Assembly (NCBI RefSeq): GCF_030817495.1
Contig: NZ_JAUSZK010000001.1
Span: forward strand, 992,001 to 1,056,000
Reading direction: 5' to 3'
DNA length: 64,000 nucleotides
From: Streptomyces sp. V3I7
GTDB taxonomy: Bacteria; Actinomycetota; Actinomycetes; Streptomycetales; Streptomycetaceae
Below, piece after piece: positions 1 through 8,184 of the stretch. The notes below the pieces were generated by a model. The model was not told the DNA's origin. It saw only the letters and a list, made by a program, of their open reading frames with translations, and did no database searches. The position numbers and the translations under genes were made by a program. Positions within the stretch are counted from its first letter, which is position 1, and the number at the start of each line of letters is the position of its first letter.

Positions 1-1045
1 CCGCCTGCTTCAGGGGCAGCGGGAGGGAGGGCGCGAGGAGGTGGCCGTACAGGTCGGTGCCCGAGGCGGTCAGGGGCGTGGCGAAGGCCTGCCGGTCCTG
101 CTCGGCGCGGAAGAGCGGGCCCGCTTCGAGCAGCCGGGACTGCAGCTGGGTGTGCCGGCGGATGCAGTCCTTGACGATGTCGACCAGCTCGGCGGCCCGG
201 CGCTTGTGCCCGGGGTCCTCGCTCTCGTCGCGCGCCTTGCGGATGTTGGTGAGGATCGCGTTCTCGTGGCGGTACCGGTCGGCGACGTGGTCGAGCGCCT
301 CGGCGATCATGTCGGGCACGGAGTTGAGCCAGTCCACGGCGCGCACGTTGCGCCGGGTCGCCTCCAGGGCGCGGCGCAGGGTCTCCGCGTACTGGACCGT
401 GCGGTAGCGGGCCTGCTCGGCGGCGAGCTGGGCGTCGGCGAGCCGGCCGCGGTTGATCAGCACCTCCAGCTTGACCTCGGCGGCGATCTGGGCGCTGGTG
501 ACATCGGTGTCCAGGGCGCCGACGAGGACGTTGACGGCCTCGTCGGTGGTGCGCAGGAAGACCGTGCCGCCGGGGCCCGGGACCTCCTCGATCAGCTTGA
601 AGTCGTAGTCGCGGCGGACGTAGGTGCCGTCGGCCGCGAAGGTGCCGTACACGGCGCGGAAGCCGCGGTCGACACTGCCGACGTTGATGAGGTTCTCCAG
701 AACCCAGCGGGCCACGCGCTCGTGCTCGGTGGCGGGGCGCGCGGGGGCCTGGGCGGCGATGCGCGGGAGGAGCCGTGCGACTATCTGGTCGTGGTCGGCG
801 CCGGTGTCGAAGTCCATGTTCAGGGTGACGAGGTCGATGGCTGCGAGGGCCACCTCCGCCATGCCGTACACCGAGTAGGCGCCCGCGAGGTTCGCCTTGC
901 GGGTGTCCAGGTCGTGCAGCGGCGCGGTGCAGGCGAGCGCGCGCAGCCGCCGCGCCAGTCCCTCGTCGGCGGCCGGGCCCACGGCGGGGCGCGGCCCCGC
1001 GCTGAGCTGGGGCGGAACGCTGTCCGTCGATGCAGGCGAAGTCAC
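1..1045 (-). CDS. 3'-truncated gene, possible MksF/JetA-like condensin kleisin
   Basis: The GTG at 1043-1045 opens a minus-strand frame running without a stop to the window edge, about 348 codons visible, so the C-terminus lies outside. After a Pro/Ala-rich N-terminus come a helical region, a stretch with a wing-like turn (YVRRDYDFKLIEE, then FLRTTDEAVNVLVGAL), and a long helical coiled-coil segment ending in RRNVRAVDW and a second helical domain. Winged helix, then 'D-x-T-x-A-Q-I-A-A-E' and paired helices, recalls the kleisin subunit of Mks/Wadjet condensins (MksF/JetA); this is a remembered fold resemblance, not an alignment. Partner genes (MukE-, MukB-like, TOPRIM) would lie to the left, outside the window. 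It could equally be an uncharacterised Streptomyces coiled-coil protein. The gene is secure; the function is weak. Confidence 0.6.
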   Translation of the reverse strand, partial: MTSPASTDSVPPQLSAGPRPAVGPAADEGLARRLRALACTAPLHDLDTRKANLAGAYSVYGMAEVALAAIDLVTLNMDFDTGADHDQIVARLLPRIAAQAPARPATEHERVARWVLENLINVGSVDRGFRAVYGTFAADGTYVRRDYDFKLIEEVPGPGGTVFLRTTDEAVNVLVGALDTDVTSAQIAAEVKLEVLINRGRLADAQLAAEQARYRTVQYAETLRRALEATRRNVRAVDWLNSVPDMIAEALDHVADRYRHENAILTNIRKARDESEDPGHKRRAAELVDIVKDCIRRHTQLQSRLLEAGPLFRAEQDRQAFATPLTASGTDLYGHLLAPSLPLPLKQA

Positions 1046-1139
1046 GGTGCACAGACTAGGTCCTCGCCCTGACAACTACCCAAACGGCGCAGAAACGACG
1101 GCCGTCACGGCGACGCGAGACACGCTGGCCGCGGTCGCG

Positions 1140-1400
1140 CCGCCCTCGGTCGACTCCCGGCCCGTACCCAGTCGGCGACTCCAGCCCGCCCTCGGTCGAC
1201 GGCTCCCGGCCCGTCCTCGACTCCGGCCCGCCCCCAGTCGGCGACTCCAGCCCGCCCTTGGTCGGCCACTACCGGTCCATGCCCAGTCGGCGACTCCGGC
1301 CCGCCCTCAGCCGGCCACTCCCGGCTCACTCTCATTCGGCCGCTGTCGGCCCGCCCTCAGTCGGCCGCCGCTGAGCCACTCTCATTCGGCCGCCGCCGGC
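1140..1400. repeat. degenerate tandem repeats at the 3' end of the FadR-type gene
   Basis: The stretch between the kleisin-like gene and the GntR gene is built from imperfect copies, about 30-35 bp each, of a motif resembling CAGTCGGCGACTCCAGCCCG followed by CCCTCGGTCG. At least six decayed copies are visible, and the last ones run into the 3' end of the regulator gene. The open frames here read only Arg/Pro/Ala low-complexity protein, so I regard it as non-coding. No other feature is seen in the 336-bp gap 1046-1381. Confidence 0.6.
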
Positions 1401-2092
1401 CCGCCCTCGCCGACGCGGCGCCGGTACACCTCCACCACTCGTTCGAGCGAGTCGGCGAGGTAGGTGTCCAGCAGCCTTTCGGCCTCGCGGCTGTCCCCGG
1501 CCTGGAGCGCCTGGAGGATCTGGCGGTTGCGTGCCAGGTACGGCTCGTGCAGCCGGCGCGGGTCGTCGACGACGTGGAAGGCGAGGCGCAGCTCGGCGAA
1601 GACGCTGCGCATCAGTTCGTCGGTGCGCTCGCTGCCGGCCAGGGCGACGAGCTCCCGGTGGAAGTGGATGTTGGCCGTACCCAGTGCTTTCCAGTCATTT
1701 TCGACGGTCGCCAGCTGCCCCTCCGTGACCGCGGCGGCCAGTCCCCGCACGGCGTACGGCGGTTCGCCGAGCGCGCGGACGACGGCGCATTCGACCAGGG
1801 TGCGGGTGCGGTAGATGTCCTCGACGTCCTCCACCGTCAGGACCCGGACGAAGACGCCCCGGTTGAGCTCGTGGACGAGCAGGCGTTCGTGGGTGAGCAG
1901 CCGGAACGCCTCGCGCAGTGTGTTGCGCGACACACCGAGCGCCCCGCCGATGCTGTCCTCGGACAGCCGGGTGCCTGGCGGGAAATAACCCTCGGCGATA
2001 CGGCTTCTGAGGATGTCGGACACCCGCTCCGCGGTGCTGGTGCGCCCGAGGAGCGCGCGGTCGTCGGACAGTTCCGTCAACTGCTCTGCCAT
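1382..2092 (-). CDS. GntR-family (FadR/FCD) transcriptional regulator of the pxp operon
   Basis: A 236-residue regulator. Residues about 15-85 form a GntR winged helix (RVSDILRSRIAEGYFPPGTR, then LGVSRNTLREAFRLL). Residues about 95-220 form an all-helical FCD ligand domain with its typical metal-binding histidine region (NIHFHRELVALAG). It is divergent from the MFS/DUF1445/pxpABC operon with a FadR-type operator in between, so by context it should control that operon in response to 5-oxoproline, D-glutamate or a related acid; the effector is inferred. The last codons (GEGGPAAAE) lie in degenerate repeat DNA, so the C-terminal tail may be strain-specific. Confidence 0.88.
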   Translation of the reverse strand: MAEQLTELSDDRALLGRTSTAERVSDILRSRIAEGYFPPGTRLSEDSIGGALGVSRNTLREAFRLLTHERLLVHELNRGVFVRVLTVEDVEDIYRTRTLVECAVVRALGEPPYAVRGLAAAVTEGQLATVENDWKALGTANIHFHRELVALAGSERTDELMRSVFAELRLAFHVVDDPRRLHEPYLARNRQILQALQAGDSREAERLLDTYLADSLERVVEVYRRRVGEGGPAAAE

Positions 2093-2144
2093 GCCCGGAA
2101 TTCAACCGCAGACATAAGGACGAGACAACGTAGGTATTGAAGGA

Positions 2145-2155
2145 TCGTTGAACGA
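2145..2155. promoter_or_regulatory. FadR-type operator between the regulator and the pxp operon
   Basis: TCGTTGAACGA fits the TNGTNNNACNA consensus of FadR-subfamily GntR proteins. It is the core of a perfect 8-bp inverted repeat with a one-base centre, GGATCGTT-G-AACGATCC at 2142-2158. It lies 53 bp upstream of the regulator start and about 100 bp upstream of the MFS start, where it could repress both directions. Binding is inferred. Confidence 0.6.
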
Positions 2156-2257
2156 TCCCCTACGGTGCTCCGCACGGCAAGGCTCCCCCACGGCCCCACG
2201 ACCCACGGCTCAGCCCCGCACGCCCCGCACCCTCCGTCCCTCATCTGCGAGGTGCCC

Positions 2258-3577
2258 ATGAGCACGACCCCTCCACCGCAGGCCCTCCCCTCCGACACGT
2301 CGCCGGGCGCGCGTGAACGCGGCTCCGAAGACGGCCCGTTGGGCTGGCTGCACGCCCTCGGTCCGCGCGGCAGGCGCGCGTTCACCGGAGCTTTCGGTGG
2401 ATATGCCCTGGATTCCTACGACTACTTCACGCTGCCGCTGACGATGGTCGCGCTGGCCGCGTACTTCGGCCTGGACAGCGCCCAGACCGGTCTGATCACC
2501 ACGGTCACGCTGGTCGTCTCCGCGGTCGGCGGCGCCCTGGCGGGCGTGCTCGCGGACCGGGTCGGCCGGGTCAAGGCGCTGATGATCACGGTGGTCACGT
2601 ACGCCGTCTTCACCGTGGCCTGCGGCTTCGCGCCCAACTACGAGACGCTGCTGGTCTTCCGCGCCTTCCAGGGGCTCGGCTTCGGCGGCGAGTGGGCGGT
2701 CGGCGCGATCCTGGTCGCCGAGTACGCGAGCGCGAAGCACCGCGGCCGTACGCTCGGCGCCGTCCAGAGCTCGTGGGCCGTCGGCTGGGCGCTGGCCGCG
2801 GTGGTCTACACGCTGGTCTTCTCGTTCGCCGGCGAGGACCTGGCCTGGCGTGTGATGTTCTGGACCGGTGCGCTGCCCGCCCTCCTCGTGGTGTGGCTGC
2901 GGCGCCGGGTGAAAGACGCGCCGCAGGCCGAGGCGGCCCGTGAGGAGAGCGCGGAGCGCGGCTCGTTCGCGGCCATCTTCCGGCCGGGCAGCGCCGAGGC
3001 GCCGGGGCTGCTGCGGACGACGGTCTTCGCGGGCCTGCTGTCCACCGGTGTCCAGGGCGGCTACTACACGCTGGCGACCTGGGTCCCGACGTACCTGAAG
3101 AGCGAGCGCGGGCTGTCGGTCGTCGGCACCGGCGGCTATCTCACCTTCCTGATATCGGGCGCCTTCATCGGCTATCTGACCGGCGGTTACCTCACCGACC
3201 GACTGGGCCGGCGCCGCAACATCTGGCTCTTCGCGCTGCTGTCGGCCCTGTGCATCCTGGTGTACGCCAACATCCCGAGCGGCGCCAACACCCTGCTCCT
3301 GGTGCTCGGTTTCCCGCTGGGCTTCTGCATGTCGGCGATCTTCAGCGGGTTCGGCTCCTACCTGAGCGAGCTGTACCCGACGGCGGTGCGCGGCACCGGG
3401 CAGGGCTTCACGTACAACACGGGGCGCGCGGTGGGCGCGGTCTTCCCGACCCTGGTGGGCTTCCTCGCCGACAGCTGGGGTGTGGGCGGCGCGCTGGTCT
3501 TCGGCGCGATCGGCTACGGCCTCGCGGCACTGGCGCTCCTCGGTCTTCCGGAGACGCGGGGGAAGGAGCTGGCGTGA
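2258..3577 (+). CDS. MFS transporter (organic-acid:H+ symporter type)
   Basis: A 439-residue, 12-helix major facilitator. The first helix carries the [15 protein letters not shown] pattern common to the aromatic-acid/sialate/lactate symporters. The loop 2-3 signature is [11 protein letters not shown], and a second copy [11 protein letters not shown] sits in the C-terminal half. I start at ATG 2258 because GAGGTG precedes it at SD distance; upstream in-frame codons read low-complexity protein. It is the first gene of the operon and overlaps the DUF1445 gene by 4 bp, so it probably imports the acid that the operon degrades, such as 5-oxoproline or a dicarboxylate. The substrate is inferred from context. 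Confidence 0.87.
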   Translation: MSTTPPPQALPSDTSPGARERGSEDGPLGWLHALGPRGRRAFTGAFGGYALDSYDYFTLPLTMVALAAYFGLDSAQTGLITTVTLVVSAVGGALAGVLADRVGRVKALMITVVTYAVFTVACGFAPNYETLLVFRAFQGLGFGGEWAVGAILVAEYASAKHRGRTLGAVQSSWAVGWALAAVVYTLVFSFAGEDLAWRVMFWTGALPALLVVWLRRRVKDAPQAEAAREESAERGSFAAIFRPGSAEAPGLLRTTVFAGLLSTGVQGGYYTLATWVPTYLKSERGLSVVGTGGYLTFLISGAFIGYLTGGYLTDRLGRRRNIWLFALLSALCILVYANIPSGANTLLLVLGFPLGFCMSAIFSGFGSYLSELYPTAVRGTGQGFTYNTGRAVGAVFPTLVGFLADSWGVGGALVFGAIGYGLAALALLGLPETRGKELA

Positions 3578-4431
3578 GCGGGATTCACCGTACGCAGGAG
3601 GGTCCGGCCCTCGTCGCACAGGACCGCCCCGTGACGCTCGTCGACGAGCACGCGCGCGCGTGGAGCCCGAAAACCGCCCGCGACCGCTTCCGCAGGGGCC
3701 TCGCGGGCCCCACGGCCGGGGTCGCGGCGGGCCACACGCAGGCCAACCTCATCTCGGTGCCCGCCGACTGGGCCTACGACATGCTGCTGTTCTGCCAGCG
3801 CAACCCGAAGCCGTGTCCGGTGCTCGACGTCACGGACGCCGGGTCCTGGAGCACCGTCCTCGCGGACGGCGCCGACCTGCGCACCGACCTGCCGCGCTAC
3901 CGGGTGTGGCGGGACGGCGAGCTGGTGGAAGAGCCGACGGACGTGCGTGCCTACTGGCGCGAGGACCTGGTGTCGTTCCTGATCGGGTGCAGCTTCACGT
4001 TCGAGTGGGCGCTGGCGCAGGCGGGTGTCCCGATCCGGCACGTGGAGCAGGGCCGCAACGTGCCGATGTACGTGACGGGCCGGCAGTGCCGTCCGGCGGG
4101 GCGGCTGCGCGGTCCGATGGTGGTGTCGATGCGCCCGGTGCCCGCGCGGCACCTGGCGGCCGCGATCGGCGAGAGCAGCCTGCTGCCCGCGGTGCACGGC
4201 GCTCCCGTGCACTGCGGCGATCCCTCGGCTCTCGGCATCGACGACCTCGGGCGGCCCGACTTCGGTGAGCCGGTCGAGGCCGGTCCGGACGACATCCCCG
4301 TGTTCTGGGCCTGCGGTGTGACCCCTCAGGCCGCGGTGATGGCGTCCCGGCCGCCGTTCGCCCTCACCCACGCGCCGGGCCAGATGTTCGTCACCGACGC
4401 CCGCGACGAGCAGTACCGCGTGGCCGCCTGA
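3574..4431 (+). CDS. DUF1445 / D-glutamate cyclase-family protein (putative hydro-lyase, YcsI-like)
   Basis: A 285-residue protein starting at GTG 3574 inside the MFS stop (GTGA overlap), with GGAAGGAG in front. It matches the DUF1445/UPF0317 family: the N-terminal [16 protein letters not shown], the middle [14 protein letters not shown], and the C-terminal [14 protein letters not shown] with [11 protein letters not shown] are its hallmarks. The human homologue DGLUCY cyclises D-glutamate to 5-oxo-D-proline, and bacterial members often sit with LamB/KipI/KipA genes as here. The likely role is to interconvert D-glutamate and 5-oxoproline, feeding the 5-oxoprolinase encoded downstream. The specific reaction is inferred from family and neighbours. 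Confidence 0.88.
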   Translation: MSGIHRTQEGPALVAQDRPVTLVDEHARAWSPKTARDRFRRGLAGPTAGVAAGHTQANLISVPADWAYDMLLFCQRNPKPCPVLDVTDAGSWSTVLADGADLRTDLPRYRVWRDGELVEEPTDVRAYWREDLVSFLIGCSFTFEWALAQAGVPIRHVEQGRNVPMYVTGRQCRPAGRLRGPMVVSMRPVPARHLAAAIGESSLLPAVHGAPVHCGDPSALGIDDLGRPDFGEPVEAGPDDIPVFWACGVTPQAAVMASRPPFALTHAPGQMFVTDARDEQYRVAA

Positions 4432-4474
4432 CGGCCGGCGCGGCGCACGCCCACGGAAGGACACCGAAGGACCC

Positions 4475-5233
4475 ATGACCTCGATCGATCTGAACGCCGA
4501 CCTCGGCGAGGGCTTCGGCCGCTGGCGGCTGACCGACGACGAGCGGCTGCTGTCCGTCGTCACCAGCGCCAACGTGGCCTGCGGCTTCCACGCCGGGGAC
4601 GCGGCGACCATGCGGCGGGTGTGCGAGCTGGCGGCCGAGCGGGGCGTGACGATCGGCGCCCAGGTTTCCTACCGGGACCTGGCCGGGTTCGGCAGGCGCG
4701 CGATGGACGTGCCGGCCGCCGAGCTGGCGGCCGAAGTCGCCTACCAGATCGGGGCCCTGGACGTCTTCGCGCGCGCGGCGGGGTCACGTGTGGCGTACGT
4801 GAAGCCGCACGGCGCGCTGTACAACCGGGTCGTGCGCGACGAGGAGCAGGCCACGGCGGTGGTCGACGGCGTGCTCCTCGCGGGCGCCTCCCTGCCGGTG
4901 CTGGGTCTGCCGGGCTCGCGTCTGCTGGAGCTGGCGGGCAAGGCCGGACTGCCCGCCGTCACCGAGGCGTTCGCGGACCGCGCCTACACCGAGGAGGGCA
5001 CGCTCGTGCCGCGCGGGCAGGAAGGCGCGGTGATCAGCGACCCGCTGGACGTCGTGGAGCGCTCCATGGACCTGGCCCGGGACGGCCGGGTCGCCTCGCA
5101 CTCGGGCGTGGTCATCCCGGTACGCGCGCGTTCCCTGTGCGTGCACGGCGACTCACCCGGCGCGGTGGAGCTGGCCCGCCGGGTGCGCGGTCGGCTGGAG
5201 GCGGCGGGCATCCGGGTGGAGGCGTTCGCATGA
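4475..5233 (+). CDS. pxpA: 5-oxoprolinase (ATP-dependent) subunit A, LamB/YcsF family
   Basis: A 252-residue LamB/YcsF protein: IDLNADLGEGFGRW at the N-terminus, then NVACGFHAGD, YVKPHGALYN and the C-terminal SLCVHGDSPGAVELAR are the family motifs. PxpA works with PxpB and PxpC to open 5-oxoproline to glutamate using ATP, in the cytoplasm. Start ATG 4475 has GAAGGA in front. Only 43 bp separate it from DUF1445, and it overlaps pxpB by 4 bp (ATGA), so the genes are translationally coupled. Function is secure at family level. Confidence 0.94.
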   Translation: MTSIDLNADLGEGFGRWRLTDDERLLSVVTSANVACGFHAGDAATMRRVCELAAERGVTIGAQVSYRDLAGFGRRAMDVPAAELAAEVAYQIGALDVFARAAGSRVAYVKPHGALYNRVVRDEEQATAVVDGVLLAGASLPVLGLPGSRLLELAGKAGLPAVTEAFADRAYTEEGTLVPRGQEGAVISDPLDVVERSMDLARDGRVASHSGVVIPVRARSLCVHGDSPGAVELARRVRGRLEAAGIRVEAFA

Positions 5234-5847
5234 GGACACGGCGGGTCGGTGACAGCGCCCTGCTCGTCGAGGTCGGATGCGGCGACGAGGCCCAGGCGCT
5301 GCACGCGGAGCTGCTGCGCCGCCGCGCGGAGGGCGAGCTCACCGTCCGCGAGATCGTCCCGGCGGCCCGCACGGTGCTGCTCGACGGGCTGGCCGATCCG
5401 GTCCGCTGGGAGACCGAACTGAGCGCCGCCGCGGTGCCGCCGGTGCCCTCCCGCGCGCGTGAGGTCGTCGAACTCCCGGTCCGCTACGACGGCCCGGACC
5501 TCGCCGAGGTCGCGGCCCACTGGGGCGTACCGGAACCGGAGGTGGCGTCCATCCACGCGGGCGCCGAATTCACCGTCGCCTTCTGCGGGTTCGCGCCCGG
5601 CTTCGGCTACCTCACCGGTCTGCCCGAGCGCTACGACGTGCCGCGCAGGTCCTCCCCGCGGACGACGGTCCCGGCGGGCGCGGTGGCGCTGGCGGGTCCG
5701 TACACCGGCGTGTACCCGCGCTCCTCCCCCGGCGGCTGGCAGCTGATCGGGACGACGGACGCGGTGCTGTGGGACCACGCGCGCGTGCCGGCCGCGCTGC
5801 TGTCACCGGGCGCCCGTGTCCGCTTCGTACCGGTGGCCGCGGCATGA
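5230..5847 (+). CDS. pxpB: 5-oxoprolinase subunit B (KipI family)
   Basis: A 205-residue KipI/allophanate hydrolase-subunit-1 type protein. Family motifs include the PVRYDGPDLAEVA segment, FCGFAPGFGYL, the PRRSSPRTTVPAGAVALAG run and GGWQLIG. It starts at ATG 5230, overlapping the pxpA stop, and ends in the pxpC start. In B. subtilis KipI also inhibits the sporulation kinase KinA; here the pxpA-pxpB-pxpC order points to the metabolic 5-oxoprolinase role. Confidence 0.93.
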   Translation: MRTRRVGDSALLVEVGCGDEAQALHAELLRRRAEGELTVREIVPAARTVLLDGLADPVRWETELSAAAVPPVPSRAREVVELPVRYDGPDLAEVAAHWGVPEPEVASIHAGAEFTVAFCGFAPGFGYLTGLPERYDVPRRSSPRTTVPAGAVALAGPYTGVYPRSSPGGWQLIGTTDAVLWDHARVPAALLSPGARVRFVPVAAA

Positions 5848-6713
5848 CCGACCGCGCGCTCGTCGTCGAGCGGTCAGGCGCCCTGACCACCGTGCAGGAC
5901 CGGGGCCGGCCCGGGTACGCCCACCTGGGCGTGCCGCGCTCCGGGGCGCTCGACATGCCCGCCGCGGCGCTCGTCAACCGGCTCGTCGGCAACCCGGCGG
6001 ACGCCGCCGTCCTGGAGACGACCCTCAACGGCTGTGCCCTACGCCCGCGTTCCACGGTCGCCGTGGCGGTCGGGGGTGCTCCCTGCCCCATCACGGTGGG
6101 CGGCCGCCCCGCCGCCTGGGGTGCGCCGGTCGTGGTTCCGGCCGGGAAGCTCCTGAACGTGGGAACGGCTGCCTCCGGCGTACGGTCCTATGTGGCCGTC
6201 TCCGGCGGCATCGCCGTCGAACCGGTCCTCGGCAGCCGCTCCACCGACTTGTTGTCGGGCCTCGGCCCGGCGCCGCTCACGGACGGCACGGTGCTGCCGC
6301 TCGGCCGCCCCGCCGCACCCCACGCGCGCGTGGACGTCGCCCCGCAGCCGCGCCCGCCGGCCGAACTGGTCCTGCGCGTGACCCTGGGGCCGCGCGACGA
6401 CTGGTTCACGCCCCAGGCGCTCCGGGACTTCACCACGCGCACCTATCGCGTGTCCGCCGCCGGCAACCGCATCGGCCTGCGCACGGAGGGACCGCCCCTG
6501 GAGCGGGCCGTCTCCGGTGAACTCCCCAGCGAGGGCATGGTGTGGGGCGCGGTCCAGGTCCCCCCGGACGGCCGCCCGGTCGTCTTCCTCGCCGACCATC
6601 CGACCACCGGCGGCTACCCGGTGATCGCCGTGGTCCGCCCCACCGACCTCCCCGCAGCCGCACAAGCCGCCCCCGGCACCCCACTCCGCTTCACCGCCGT
6701 ACGCCATCGCTGA
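5844..6713 (+). CDS. pxpC: 5-oxoprolinase subunit C (KipA family)
   Basis: A 289-residue biotin-dependent carboxyltransferase-like (KipA) protein, starting at ATG 5844 inside the pxpB stop. The N-terminal TTVQDRGRPGYAHLGVPRSG, the middle SYVAVSGGI, and the C-terminal GMVWGAVQVPPDGRPVVF with DHPTTGGYPVIA are diagnostic. It is the last gene of the five-gene operon and converges on the glycosyltransferase gene about 100 bp away. Confidence 0.93.
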   Translation: MTDRALVVERSGALTTVQDRGRPGYAHLGVPRSGALDMPAAALVNRLVGNPADAAVLETTLNGCALRPRSTVAVAVGGAPCPITVGGRPAAWGAPVVVPAGKLLNVGTAASGVRSYVAVSGGIAVEPVLGSRSTDLLSGLGPAPLTDGTVLPLGRPAAPHARVDVAPQPRPPAELVLRVTLGPRDDWFTPQALRDFTTRTYRVSAAGNRIGLRTEGPPLERAVSGELPSEGMVWGAVQVPPDGRPVVFLADHPTTGGYPVIAVVRPTDLPAAAQAAPGTPLRFTAVRHR

Positions 6714-6816
6714 CCCCTGACACCGGCCGGGCCCGGCGGCGAGTCCGTCCGCCAGGAGCGCGGCCCAGCCTCGCCACCCGTCGCCGAGTCCCCGAGCGCC
6801 ATGAACCGCACCGGTT

Positions 6817-7974
6817 TCATCCCACGCCCTTCGGCAGACCGCGCGCGCCCGCGGTGGAACGTCCCGTCCGCACGGGCCGGACCGTCGCGTCATGGGCCGC
6901 GAGGAACGCCTCGACCGCCGTACCCCACCCGAAGCACTCCGCCCACGCGCGGGCCGCTTCCCGGCGCTGCCGCTCGGGGCGCTCCAGGAGCAGCTCCACG
7001 GCGTCCGCGAAGGCCTCGCCGTCGTCGCCGCCGCCGGCGGCGGGGGCGACGACGGGCAGGCCGCTCGCCATGGCCTCCTGCACGGTCTGGCAGAAGGTCT
7101 CGAACGGGCCGGTGTGCGCGAAGACGTCGAACGAGGCGAAGATCCGGGCGAGTTCGGGCCCCGTGCGGCGGCCCAGGAAGACGGCGCCGGGCAGCGTCTC
7201 GGCGAGGTGGGCCCGGCTGGGCCCGTCCCCGACGACCACGACGCGTACCCCGGGCAGGCCGCAGGCCTCCGCCAGGAGCTCCACGTGCTTCTCGGGGGCG
7301 AGCCGTCCGACGTAGCCGACGATCAGCTCGCCGTCCGGGGCGAGTTCGCGGCGCAGCGACTCGTCCCGGCGCTCGGGCCCGAAGCGCGCGGTGTCGACGC
7401 CGCGCGGCCACAGGCTCACGCGCGGCACGCCGTGCGCCTCCAGGTCGCTCAGGGCCGGGCGGGAGGGAGCGAGGGTGCGGTCGGCGGCGGCGTGGACGGA
7501 ACGGATGCGCCGCCAGGCGGCCGCCTCGCCCGCCCCCATGTAGGTGCGGGCGTACCCGGCGAGGTCGGTCTGGTAGACGGCCACGGCCGGGATGCCGAGC
7601 CGGGCGGCGGCCGCCATGCCGCGGACGCCGAGGACGAAGGGGCTGGCCAGGTGGACGACGTCGGCCCGGTGCTCGGCGAGGGCCACGGCGACGCGCCGGC
7701 TGGGGAGGGCGACGCGGACCTGCGGATAGCCGGGCAGCGGCAGGGACGGCACCCGGACGACGGGGCACGGCACCTCGGCGGGGTCGCCGCCTCCGGCGTC
7801 GGACGCGCCTCCCGGCCCAGGCGGCACGGGGTGGGCCGTGGACTTCGGAACGGCCGGGGCGACGACCAGGGGAGCGTGCCCGCGATCGACGAGGTGCCGG
7901 ACGGTCTGGAGCGCGCAGTGGGCCACGCCGTTCACATCGGGGGGAAAGGACTCGGTCACGATGACGACACGCAT
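6817..7974 (-). CDS. GT4-family glycosyltransferase (MgtA/PimB-like mannosyltransferase type)
   Basis: A 385-residue GT-B glycosyltransferase. The N-terminal domain begins MRVVIVTESFPPDVNGVA, typical of actinobacterial GDP-mannose-dependent alpha-mannosyltransferases. The C-terminal domain has GYVGRLAPEKHVELL and the GT4 signature FETFCQTVQEAMASGLPVVAP, with the donor-binding glutamate. I chose ATG 7974 because that motif always sits at the N-terminus of the family; the open frame continues 37 codons upstream. A role in phosphoinositol mannoside or glycolipid assembly at the inner membrane face is likely; donor and acceptor are not shown by the sequence. It is monocistronic. Confidence 0.82.
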   Translation of the reverse strand: MRVVIVTESFPPDVNGVAHCALQTVRHLVDRGHAPLVVAPAVPKSTAHPVPPGPGGASDAGGGDPAEVPCPVVRVPSLPLPGYPQVRVALPSRRVAVALAEHRADVVHLASPFVLGVRGMAAAARLGIPAVAVYQTDLAGYARTYMGAGEAAAWRRIRSVHAAADRTLAPSRPALSDLEAHGVPRVSLWPRGVDTARFGPERRDESLRRELAPDGELIVGYVGRLAPEKHVELLAEACGLPGVRVVVVGDGPSRAHLAETLPGAVFLGRRTGPELARIFASFDVFAHTGPFETFCQTVQEAMASGLPVVAPAAGGGDDGEAFADAVELLLERPERQRREAARAWAECFGWGTAVEAFLAAHDATVRPVRTGRSTAGARGLPKGVG

Positions 7975-8184
7975 ACGGGTGTTCTCGTCGTGCCGGACGT
8001 GGCCACGCCAAAGTGGATCTTTCCGAACGGCGAACGTCCCGTGAGCGTTGCGCCAGACCGCGACGCAGGTCAGGCCACGTCCCACCTCGTGACCGCCAGG
8101 TCATCCGGGGTTCAGGTTCACCCGGCGGCCGTTCCCGTGCGCCCCTGGGGCGCGACGCCCGCCCGGTCCGGCCGTCCCTGGCCG

